A DNA stretch of 64,000 bases, from NCBI GenBank assembly GCA_028583605.1, contig CM053333.1:25709302-25773301 (forward strand). Reading direction: 5' to 3'. Origin of the DNA: Dastarcus helophoroides (lineage: Eukaryota; Arthropoda; Insecta; Coleoptera; Bothrideridae). The translations under genes were made by a program, and so were the position numbers. The notes under the pieces are model-generated. The model did not search any database. It was given only the letters and a program-made list of their open reading frames with translations, and was not told the origin of the DNA. Within the stretch, counting starts at the first letter, position 1; each line of letters begins with the position of its first letter. Below are positions 54,762-64,000 of the stretch, in pieces.

Positions 54762-56014
54762 CCTTTTGGCTATACACGGCAGTCATCAGACCAATTGTAA
54801 GCTACGGAGTTATAGTTTGGTGGCCAAAGACAAAGTGCACCACTATAAAACCAAAGCTAAATCACATCCAGAGACTAGCGTGTCTGGCAGTGATAGAAGC
54901 AATGAAATCCACTCCAACAGCAGCAATGGAGGCGATCTTGTGCCTGCCACCTCTCGATATATTTCTTGAGGGGGCGGCACAGGATTCTGCTCTCCGTTTG
55001 CGAGCAGGAGGAATGTGGAATACGGTAGGTAAAATGGTGGGTCACCGGCGCATAATGGAGGAGGCGCTCCAAAAGGTACCTATTCTGGATGCGCCGATGG
55101 ACCATCTACCGGTGAAATATAATTTGACAAAATCCTACCGTATAAAAATGGATGAAGTACAAGCAAGGATACCAGACGTAAGTATATACACGGATGGACC
55201 AAAAACAAATACGGGCACTGGAACAGGAATCTTCTCGGAAGACCTGAACCTAAGTGTAAGTATTAAGCTAGATAAATACTCAACAATCTTTCAAGCGGAG
55301 ATGTTGGGAATTTTATATAGCGCCGAACAAATGACGCAACTAAACATTACAGGAAAATACATCCAAATAAAGACGGACAGCCAGGCAGCCCTTAAGGCCC
55401 TGAGGAATGTGAAAACAAACTCAGTGCTGGTATGGAATTGCCACCTAGCTCTAGAACGTTTATCACAAGAGAATGCAATTGATCTAATATGGATCAAAGG
55501 ACATTCTGGAAAAGAGGGAAACGAACGCGCTGACAAACTGGCGAGGAAGGGTTCGGAGGGACAATTCGTTGGACCAGAACCAACCCTTCCCCTGGCAAGA
55601 TCAACCGTAAGATCCCTACTTAACGAAGAAATTTATCGTAAACACAAAGCCTTATGGGCATCAATAACAACATGCCGACAAACTCACGCATTCATTAGAA
55701 TTCCGTGCAGGGAAAGGGCAAAACTATGCCTACAACTCTCAAGGAATAATCTCAGGAAACTTGTAGGGATATGGACAGGTCACTGTCGATTAAACAAACA
55801 CCTCCACAGAATGGGAATTATAAACGACCCGAGCTGCAGAGGGTGTTTAGAAGAAGATAAGAGTGTCGAGCACGTGATGTGTCACTGCCCGGCACTAGCA
55901 TCAATCAGAGGATCCACGCTGGGGGACTTCTGGCCTAGTGTGGCTAGTTTGAGAGAGGCGCATCCAAGGGACGTTCTTCAGTTTCTCAACAAGGTTGGGT
56001 GGCTGAATGAATGA
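54737..56014 (+). pseudogene. LINE RT thumb, RNase H and C-terminal region
   Basis: The 425-aa frame continues the RT thumb (VTFWLYTAVIRPIVSYG). RNase H follows with all four catalytic acids in context: YTDG, QAEMLGIL, IKTDSQAAL and NERADKLARKG. The C-terminal module has GHCRLNKHLHRMGI and CRGCLEEDKSVEHVMCHCP, typical of I/R1-group LINEs. This frame is itself unbroken to TGA at 56014; the first Met is probably not a real start. Confidence 0.92.
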
Positions 56015-56204
56015 CCAAGGACACCTCAATCACGGGGATAGCACAATGGGCCCGGAAAGGGTGGCCTAAGTGCTGGCCTAAACTTTAGGCAACCCACAAC
56101 GAATCCAGAATCCAGAATCCAGAACTGTTCTCAAATTTGTTGTCGACATTTTGGCGTCAAAATATCAAAGTACATATTTCAAATTCAACTTAAAATCTCG
56201 AAGT

Positions 56205-57986
56205 TTCGATTTCATAATCTCTCAACTGTCTCAACTGTCCGAACGGTTTCAGGTCCTTTTGGGGATTTGCAAAGTCGATTGGAAAGAATTTTACACCTTC
56301 AAATTTTCCACTTTTACTCGATGAAAATAGCAATATTGCTACTACCTCCAAGGAAAAAGCTGACATCATATTAGCCTTAATGTTTGCTGAAAATTCCAAT
56401 CTTGATTCTCGAAACGCAGAATCTCCTATTCTCCCTAAGGTTAGCACTTCGATGCCTGAAGTTGTTTTCAGACAACGCACAATCAGGAAGATTCTCCTTG
56501 AGCTAGACACCTCGAAAGCTTCTGGCCTTGATGGTATTCCCGCTATTGTTCATAAAAAGTGCGCCCCAGATTTGACTCCTGTCCTAAGCAAATTGTTCAC
56601 ACTCTCTTACAATGAAGGTGTATTCTCTAACATATGGAAATCTGCTAGGGTGCAGCCTGTCCCTAAAAAGGGAAAAAGGAATCTGGCTAACAACTATCGC
56701 CCTATATCTTTGTTATCCGTTATATCTAAAGTGATGGAGAAAGTTATCAACATCGAGATTCTCAAATATCTGGAGGAAAATAGAATCATTTCCGACAAGC
56801 AATACGGTTTTAAACAAGAACGTTCCACTGGCGATCTATTGGCATATGTTACTCATATCTGTAACTCAGCTATGGAAAAACATGGTGAAGCTAGGATTGT
56901 GGCATTGGATACCTCAAAGGCTTTCGACAGAGTCTGGCACCGATCTCTTCTCGCCAAATTAACATCTTATGGTCTTCTTCCTGGACTCTGTCACTTGATA
57001 TTCAATTTTCACGCTGACAGATCTCTTCAGGTCATCGTCGACGGCATCTCATCCGAAACATTTGCGATTAACGCAGGGGTGCCTCAGGGCTGTGTTCTGT
57101 CTCCTACTCTATTTCTGTTACACATAAACGATCTCTTAGCTTCGACTTCCAATACTATATACAGCTACTACGCAAATGATAGTAACCTTGTGTCATCTTT
57201 TTTCTTCGATAAAACATTATCTATCGCTGCTTCAGATCGACTAAGGGAACATCAAATACAGACGATTAATCGGGATCTCGAGATTATTCTGGAATGGGGT
57301 AAGAACAATTTGGTCGACTTCAATGCTTCAAAAACTCAAGCCGCGGTTTTCTCTAAGAAAACATCAAGGGATAATGCAACAAACATACTTATGGACGGTA
57401 AAATCCTTCCGATGGGATCTCATCTGTCTATCTTAGGAGTGAATGCGAGCATAACTTCTCTTGGGACGATCATGTGCGCGGCATTGCCAAATCCGCCGCT
57501 CAGAAGCTAGGGTTTCTTTTTTAGAGCTAAAAAGTGCTTCACATCTCATCAGCTGCTCACTCTATACAAAGCGCAAGTTAGGTTAACACGAGAATATTGT
57601 TCTCATGTTTGAAGTTTAGCCCCAAAGCAGACTTTAGCTCTTTTGGATTCAATTCAAAAAAGAGCGATTCGCCTAACTGATGATAAGAGTTTGACGGATT
57701 CTCTAGAAACACTAGAGCACAGGCGTATGGTTGGTGACTTGTCTCTACTATCATGGAAGATGCTCGCAGGAACTAATAGGATTGATCCTCCCAAGGGCAG
57801 GATTCTTGAGGTATACTAGACAGTCGGAGACACCAAATTCTTGTGCGGTCCGGCTTGACACAGTGAGGACTTCTGTCTAGGAGGACTCTTTTTTCTATAG
57901 AATTTCCAATTTATGGAACTTGTTACAGAAAGGAATTTTCCAAAAAAATTACAAGCTATCCTTGTTTAAGAATGCGGCAGATGGTT
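56205..57986 (+). mobile_element. CR1/Jockey-type LINE, copy 2 (5'-truncated)
   Basis: It begins in the region before RT and runs to the C-terminal coding part, stopping at AAGAATGCGG before the poly(A) tail. It lacks the endonuclease. A small deletion removes about 13 bases near 57746. A second fragment of the same family abuts it at 57987. Confidence 0.85.
56380..57510 (+). pseudogene. LINE reverse transcriptase (copy 2)
   Basis: The 376-aa frame keeps DTSKASGLDGIPAIVHKKC, PVPKKGKRNLANNYRPIS, motif A (DTSKAFDRVWH) and motif B (AGVPQGCVLSPTLF). Motif C reads YYANDS: a residue is inserted and the first catalytic Asp of YADD is changed, so the enzyme would be inactive. The frame shifts at about 57450. 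The same frame extends upstream to about 56225 with coding similarity. Confidence 0.9.
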
Positions 57987-58012
57987 GGTGACTTATTTTT
58001 TGTTTCTACAAG
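57987..58012 (+). mobile_element. CR1/Jockey-type LINE, copy 3, left piece
   Basis: AGATGGTTGGTGACTT...TTCTACAAG corresponds to copy 1 near 30075-30103 and continues at 62631 beyond the pogo-like insertion. It therefore belongs to a different copy from 56205-57986, which already contains this segment at about 57727. Confidence 0.8.
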
Positions 58013-59674
58013 TAGGGGAGAGTGTTGTACCTTGGATCAATTTTAACTTTGTTTAAATTTAAACATTGTCTTCATTTAGTTGAAAACAACTAATAATGCT
58101 AATCGATGTAGAAACTATTTAGATTACCAATTATGATTTCAAAATCTATTTTATTGTTAGTAGTTTCTGTAAAACAGGTTTTTATGAAATCCTAGCAGTG
58201 GTCCAAGGTGCAAGCTAGCAATGTACCTTGGACCAGTTGGTGTTGAACCTTGGACCAGTTAAAAAAGAAAATCAAAAATAATTTGAACTCTCAAAATAAC
58301 TTTTTATTAATTGTTTAATAATAACAAAATAACACCTAGTGCTACAATTATAATCATTTATTTAACGTTGTAACTACTAAAGTCTACCGAAAATTGTAGC
58401 GCTGCAGCGTGACGTGCTGTTCTTCTCACCTTGCAGGGTGTTGGAAGCTTGAACAAAATGTCTTCTTGTAAGAAGTCAAAGTTTTCTGTGGCATCATTTA
58501 AAAATTTATTGGACTTGACAATGCGACGTAAGTATTTTAGTTCGTTGTTATTATTTTGACAGTTAATTATTTCTGCAACATAGTAACTTACATTTTTTTT
58601 CGGGAACTTTTGTGAATACAAAATCACCATTATTAATGTTACTATTTTCAATTAAAGATTCTAGATCTCTTAGGTTTTTCTTCTCACTCACTACTATATC
58701 AGCAAATGTTTCACAATCGCTGGCACTAGAATGGAATGAGGAAACTTCAGAGTCAGATTTCTCGAGTGATATTTCTTTTGGTATTTGGGCTGGTATTAGT
58801 CGTTTAGTAACTCTCTTAACATCTTTTGAATGCGACTATTTCTTCTTTTTTCCGGAGTATCAGTCAGAATTCGTTATTTTCCTCTTGATTTACCCCCTTT
58901 AGATTTGCGTTATGGACGTATCATTTCGGGTGTAACATGATTGTTGCTATGTGATGAGGAAGGAAAATTATTTTCACTGCTACATGTGACAATCGGAGTT
59001 CCACTTTCCTCTCGTTGCTCAGCTGAAGCGATTTTATCCAAAGGACAATCAATCACGTACGCCGTCAAAAATTCATGATTTTCGAAAACGTTTTCGTTCA
59101 CTGAATAAATTCCTGTTACTTCAAAACCGTTTTGAATGTTGGAAATTGTAAATGCTTTTTGCCAATAAGTTCAGCTATCTCATAAATACTTATGGGCCGT
59201 GATGGATTCATAACCATCCATTCACCACAAGCCAGGTTATAATATGTTTGCAAGGGTCCGAATACTGTCCTATCCAGAGGTTGCATTTTGTGGCTTGTAT
59301 GAGGATGGAAAGTTAACATAACGATACCATTACTTTTACAGAAATCGATTACGTTGATATTGACATGATTATCATGGTTATCAAAAATTAAAATCACTGA
59401 ATCATCGACTGTAGGTTTAACATGATTCGTAAAATGTTCGAGGAACTGTAAAAATAAATTTTCGTTAGACCAATCACTTGGATTAGCTTCCGCGACAGTT
59501 CCTCAAGGGGCTCCCTTAAGCATATGTGTCTTAGAATTGACGCGTGGAAATACCATCATAGGTGGGATATGGTTACCAATCGCGTTAATAGCCGCAATAA
59601 TTGTTACCTTGGCTCCTCTTTCACCTCTGGTCATTTGTCCAATTTGTTTTATACCTCTTGGACTTAAAATCTTT

Positions 59675-61506
59675 CGGAAAATGTAACTAGCGTCCCAAGC
59701 TTACTAATTACATCCGTAAGGAGGTATCTAGCTTCCCGTATTTGTTTCGGGTCCTACGTAAGAAGCGTCCCAACTACCTGCTCTTAATGGGACTAATGAA
59801 TGGTAAAATAACTATACCAAATTTAAAATTTCCACATTGAAATTCCGGAAAGCATTCCAGCCATAGAAATGACTACAAGCTTTAATTGCACGTTAATGTG
59901 GAAAGCCCTATAAGTATCTATTTAATTGCAATTTAATTATTAAAGAAATTCCTAACGAGTATTAGGGGTATAAAAACGTGGTTGGGAAATTTTAACTTCA
60001 TTATGGTTTTTGGTTTCCTGCTTGTTTCACGTAGTGCATTGAATAGATAATATGGAAGTTACAACTAGTTTTAAAAATCGAAGTATCTTTGTGATAGACG
60101 GGTACAGATATCGGTTTCACAAAATGCTGGTAAATGATATTGAACGTTGAGCCTGCTCTATAAAAACATGTAAATCGTTTTTAAAAATGAAGAAGAAACA
60201 AGAAATCTTGGAAGGACCATTTTCACACAATCATGAAACTATCGAGGAAAGTGTTCTACAACGCTACAAACTAAGTAACAGCTTAAAACGAAAAGCTGTG
60301 GATGATGTCGGTGCAAGACCATCAAAATTAATCCATCTTTCGCTCAAAGACGGAGGGACTGACTCATTCACCCAGAGGGATCTATCGTATATCAAGAGGA
60401 ATATATACAACGCTCGGAGTTCCATGTATGTGCGGCCAAAATCCATGGAAGCGACTCTTACTACCCTTTCGACTATGGAGATAAAAACCAACGCGGGTGA
60501 AGATTTTTTGATTGTGAACGATTTTCGAAATAACATTATTGGATTTGCTACAAAAAGAAATTTAGATGTGCTTTGTCGTGCATGTAATGTATATGTTGAC
60601 GGTACCTTTAAAAGTTGCCCCAAGTATTTTTACTAGTTATACACGTTTCACGCTTTGGTGAACCATTCCTATGTGCTTCTCGCTTTTTTTCTATTACCCG
60701 ATAAATTTACGGAAACTTACAGTAATTGTTTGAAGAACTTAGTCGATAAATGTTTAAGTATTGGACTTTGTTTTTCCCCTGTAAATATATTCATTGATTT
60801 TGAAAAAGCCACCCACACAGCAGTGGAATTAGTATTGCCAAATATAAATATAAGGGGGTGCCGCTTTCATCTTGGGCAAAGTTGGTATAGAAAAATTCAG
60901 ACACTTGGCTTGAGTACAGAATACAAGTCCAAATCTGAAACTGCAATGTTTTTGACATTATTTTTTGGACTTCCATTTTTACATCCTCGCCAAGTGTCTG
61001 ATATATTTACAAACCATTTAATGGCAATTGCACCTAATGATACGAAAGTGACAGAATTTTGCGATCTTATCACTTATATATCTGAACAAGCACCGTTTCC
61101 TCCCAAAATTTGGGCCGAATTTTTTTCTTCTGCTAACAGAACAACAAATAATTGTGAATCTTATAAATAAATAAATGTATGTATTTTTAATATCTGTGTA
61201 TTGTACAAGTTCATAATAAACTGTATACTATATCCTATATTGTTTTATTAACGTATACATATTTTGACGTTGCAACTTCCAATCCCAATGAGTATAACCC
61301 TATCGAGAACAATACATATTTAAAATCTCCAGAATGTGTTCAAAAAAATAATTCTTTAATACTTCGGGTAGGTACATAATTAGGACGCTAGTTATACATA
61401 CAGTTATTTAATGAGGAGCGCGGACGCTTGTTACGTACCTATAATTTTTGTGCCGGGACGCTAGTTACCTAGTCAGGTAGAAATGGGACGCTAGTTACCC
61501 CGACCC
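59675..61506 (+). mobile_element. FLYWCH-type MULE (Mutator-like) inserted in the pogo transposase gene
   Basis: The 9-bp duplication AAAATCTTT lies at 59666-59674 and 61507-61515, the Mutator size. The inverted ends share GTAACTAGCGTCCCA about eight bases in. The motif GGACGCTAGTTAC or variants recurs near 61383, 61422, 61456 and 61486, and inverted near 59683, 59725 and 59758. The gene inside lies on the plus strand. Removing the element and one duplication restores continuity of the surrounding transposase coding. Confidence 0.93.
60052..61170 (+). pseudogene. MULE transposase with FLYWCH zinc finger (two stops, C-terminal truncation)
   Basis: One frame runs from ATG 60052. It starts with a FLYWCH-type zinc finger (IDGYRYRFHKM, Cys pair in ACSIKTC, HNH). 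TGA at 60148 stands where FLYWCH domains have the conserved Trp. The MULE core follows: first Asp in YVDGTFKSCP, TAG at 60634, then HALVNHSYVLLAFFLLP, second Asp in IDFEKAT, RGCRFHLGQSWYRKIQ, and the Glu in TNNCES. TAA follows at 61168, only a few residues on, so the region normally after the catalytic Glu is missing. Confidence 0.9.
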
Positions 61507-62630
61507 AAAATCTTTGATAGAACGTGGACGGTTGTGACACCCGTTTCATCACAATTCCATATTTTTTCTGGAGGGAAATTTCCACGAGATAAAATGTCTT
61601 TATAGTTTTTTAAAAAATTAGACACATTGGTTTTGTTAAACGATGTTGATCGTGCCAAACTCGTGGAGGCTTTCGAAGCGACAAATTAGTATGCCTCTTA
61701 CGAAAATATCGTAACCACTCTTTACCAGCAGCTTTTTGTTGTCCCACGATACGGGATATTTTTTTTCATTTGCAACGGCATATTGATATGCCAATCATCT
61801 AACTTCTTTTTTCGTTAAACCGTAGTGGTGACGTGACGTTACAATTGGGTATTCCTCTAAAGCAATTTCTTCCTCTTTTGTAAAGACTTGGTTAGTATTA
61901 TTATTTGATTTATATTTGAAAATTAAGGTTCCTGAATTTTTGAACGACCCAATATGTCTGATTAATGTTGTTTTGGATATATTAATTATAACGCCTAGCT
62001 GCTTCTCGAATAGACATATTTCTACTAAGACACCGTTTTGCTGCTGTGTTAAATTTTCAACATTTACTGCAGCTCGCTTAACACCAGATTTACTTTGGGG
62101 CATGTTCTTAAATATTAGCCTGAAAAAAATATATTTATTTTACTTCATCTAGAGAGACTACCAAAAATAATCCTAAACATTGCTTTGTTGAACCTTGATC
62201 CACCCAGTAGGTGTACCTTGGTCCGGTCCAAGGTACGACATATATTACTGACCCGAAGTACAAGCATGTGTCACCGGAAAGATTAATATAATTTTCTAGG
62301 TTATAGTATCCATTACAAACAAAATACATGCATATTTAAAGAACCTAGGAATGTGTCTTTCAGAACATATCCTAGGAAAGCAACGGTACCTACCAACAAA
62401 TTAGATGACAGCAGATAATGACTATATAAAATATTTACTTCACAGATATGAAAACATAGAAACCTTATTAAATCACGATGTGCTTAATGTACTTTAGTTT
62501 GCACTAACTGCCATCTATTGCTTGGAAAAGACCACTAGAATTTTACCGCCAGCACAAAACAACATTACAAATTCCTTTAATATTTCATTGGTCCGAGATA
62601 CAAACGTATCCAAGGTACAACACTCTCCCC

Positions 62631-62937
62631 TACTTTCATGGGAGATGCTCACAGAAACTAATAAGATTGACCTCTCCAAGGGTAAGATTTCTAAGGCATA
62701 CAAGACAGTCAGAGACAACAAATTTCTATGTGGTCCAGCTTGACACAGTGATGACTTCTCTCTATGGAGACTCTTTTTTCTATAGAACTTCCAAGCTATG
62801 GAATTCGTTAACGAACGAAATTTTCCCCAACCTATTCTTGTTCAAGAAGGCGGTTCATCGTCATCTACCCTTGTTTCCACATCCTACTGGCGGTGTTCTA
62901 GAGGCCCTTTGCGAGTGGATTGAACTTAAAAAAAAAT
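62631..62937 (+). mobile_element. CR1/Jockey-type LINE, copy 3, right piece with poly(A) tail
   Basis: TACTTTCATGGGAGATGC continues the left piece at 57987-58012. The coding remnant SFFYRTSKLWNSL...FKKAVHRHLPLFPHPT matches the C terminus of copy 1. It ends TTGCGAGTGGATTGAACTT with an A-run, as in copy 1. Confidence 0.88.
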
Positions 62938-63414
62938 AGAAAACAACATTGCCCCTACTTTCAAAGTTCAAAATCTCAGTTTATTTTCAAAAAATCGGTA
63001 AATCGGTTGCATCAATGTTTTTAGTGAGCAATAATTAATGCATAGCTTTTTTTTCACTTTTGAGACACTCAAGAATACTTTATATAATATTCAACAGTGA
63101 ATTTAGTCACAAAAAATGAGTGAAAGTAACCCTGGTTTACGGTAATTAGTTTTAAAGTATTTTATTAAAAATGAGTCTCTTGAACTAATAAACTACCAGC
63201 TAAATGATTGGAAACTTTTTATAGGCAGTTCCAAGTGAGAAAAGGGGAATAAAAGGAGTAAAAATATGAAATAATTCTATTTTTCGACACCTATCAAATC
63301 TCGAAAACTCCACGCACAATTTCAAATATTTTATGTATCGTTAGAACCAGCCTTAAGGAGCATCTTTTTAGAAGCAATTTTAATCTTTTTGCTACCAAAC
63401 CCATTATAAACCTG
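62938..63414. other. Spacer before the BEL/Pao relic
   Basis: AT-rich DNA without a recognisable gene or repeat boundary. The right part (after about 63330) may belong to the adjacent retrotransposon relic. Confidence 0.4.
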
Positions 63415-64000
63415 TGTAATCCGCCACGCCTCTGTTGTGGTTGTTGGTGGACTTGTTAACGAATTGTCCGAACGTTGGGCTAGAAATCTGGGCTTACTAC
63501 CACTATTCGGGGGTTGTATTGTTTATTAAACGCTGTTTTTGCTTTTTTTACATTTTGTGGATTAATTGATTGAAGCGCCTTCAACGCTTCTAATGTTTGG
63601 CATTTCTTTTCTAAAAAATCCGTAAATTTTTTGAATGTGGGCAACTCTTTTTGGAGAATCAGTTCTCGTTTCATTTGATAGTCTAATTTTTCACCGATTA
63701 TGGGAATTAATAATGAATCCTATTGTTTTACTGGAAGATCTAAAACCTCTAATGAGGTCATATTTGTGTTAAACGCGTCAATGAGTTGTCTCAGACCTGA
63801 TTGTGTAGATTTTGCGTATTAAGGAATATTTAGGATATTTGTAACATGTTCCTGGACAATTAAACGCTTATTTTTCAAACGATTTTGTAGCAATTCTATT
63901 GCTCTTGAATAATTGCTAGTTGATAAGGATAATGATTCAATGGCGCATAATGCATTTCCTTCCAAAGAATCTTGAAGATAATAATAATAATATCAGATAC
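63415..64000 (-). pseudogene. BEL/Pao gag relic (runs off right edge)
   Basis: On the minus strand from the edge: YLQDSLEGNALCAIESLSLS, NYSRAIELLQNRLKNKRLIV, GLRQLIDAFNTNMTSLEVL, DSLLIPIIGEKLD, and LPTFKKFTDFLEKKCQTLEA. This is the order of the Pao-type gag region (DUF1759). Two in-frame stops occur, one near 63823 and one near 63718, so it is not functional. The protease and RT would lie downstream (to the left) but are not present. Confidence 0.85.

Larger units (their letters stand above)
54161..56122 (+). mobile_element. RNase H-bearing LINE (I/R1-like), 5'-truncated copy
   Basis: It starts inside RT and runs through RNase H and the CCHC-like C-terminal region to a 3' tail of repeated GAATCCA units (about 56098-56122). 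The 9-bp sequence AACTGTTCT flanks it at 54152-54160 and 56123-56131. A shorter copy lies at 24769-25429. Confidence 0.93.
58358..62103 (-). pseudogene. pogo-like transposase, interrupted by a MULE and several lesions
   Basis: The N-terminal part (62103 to about 61516) has a psq/CENP-B-type helix-turn-helix (SKTTLIRHIGSF) and the VFTKEEEIALEEY block. The first catalytic Asp is in WNCDETGVTTV just before the MULE. After the MULE come IKQIGQMTRGERGAKVTII, the second Asp in ILIFDNHDNH (about 59390) and the third in KMQPLDRTVFGP (about 59280). Further on are NENVFENHEFLTAYV and VTPEMIRP. The end (58651-58358) has YYVAEIINC, LKYLRRIV and ILFKLPTPCK...FSVDFSSYNV, a C-terminal module seen in insect pogo-like proteins. 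One TGA (near 59500), two TAA codons (58840-58900) and a frameshift near 59160 break the frame. Confidence 0.88.
58015..62630 (-). mobile_element. pogo-like (Tc1/mariner superfamily) DNA transposon, split by a MULE
   Basis: Perfect inverted repeats of 22 bp start GGGGAGAGTGTTGTACCTTG at both ends. TA flanks both sides (58013-58014 and 62631-62632), and the target LINE resumes exactly on the right. Subterminal ACCTTGGACCAGT words recur near 58223, 58246 and 62205. Without the MULE and its duplication the element is 2775 bp. Its transposase gene lies on the minus strand. Confidence 0.93.

Noticed and set aside
58612..58902. 96-aa plus-strand ORF
   Set aside because: It is antisense to the C-terminal part of the pogo-like transposase, which shows recognisable motifs on the minus strand.
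1..64000. CRISPR arrays, operons, bacterial genes, tRNA or rRNA genes
   Set aside because: The tandem repeats lack constant spacers, the genes have spliceosomal introns, and I could not fold a convincing tRNA. The only tRNA match is the Copia primer site.

Overview
This window looks like nuclear DNA of an insect, probably a beetle; that last step is inference from gene content and base composition, not a database match. It is AT-rich, its genes have short exons with GT-AG introns, and it carries an arthropod-type EcKinase gene, DUF4817-type transposon pieces and a Copia element with the half-tRNA-iMet primer site known from Drosophila copia. There is nothing prokaryotic in it.

Four host genes can be reconstructed. 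(1) Utx/KDM6 histone H3K27 demethylase on the + strand: its last eight exons lie between 4342 and 22458, and the N-terminal TPR exons must lie to the left of the window. (2) PARP16 on the + strand: four exons, 32648-34314, 313 aa, apparently complete. (3) SLC25A46 on the - strand: six exons, 37848-35849, 413 aa, complete. (4) An EcKinase-like (CHK) small-molecule kinase on the + strand: five exons, 51330-52794, 416 aa, complete. All four have intact reading frames across the joined exons and show no functional link to one another.

Most of the rest is mobile or repetitive DNA. Left to right: a Copia element (1-2987, - strand) with an uninterrupted ORF; Utx introns filled with tandem satellites (243 bp x4, about 322 bp x8, 70 bp x3, and a longer four-unit array); a 5'-truncated RNase H-bearing LINE (24769-25429); a probable old hAT-like element (25731-32117) opened by a PIF/Harbinger deletion derivative and a CR1/Jockey-type LINE; a small hAT-like MITE (34969-35663); a Gypsy element with 5' LTR and gag lost (40042-41948); a fold-back repeat family with four copies; a 1.5-kb giant inverted repeat with a DUF4817 start in its loop (43374-44886) and a second DUF4817 relic (49815-50560); a longer copy of the RNase H LINE (54161-56122); and a nest at 56205-62937 in which a LINE was entered by a pogo-like DNA transposon (TA duplication), itself entered by a FLYWCH-type MULE (9-bp duplication). 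A BEL/Pao gag relic runs off the right edge.

The background between these parts is unusual. It is made of degenerate, strand-polarised, quasi-periodic AT sequence built on words such as GAAATTTCGA alternating with T-runs or A-runs. It fills introns and intergenic space but is largely absent from the 2.3 kb downstream of Utx. It creates many spurious Lys/Phe-rich ORFs.
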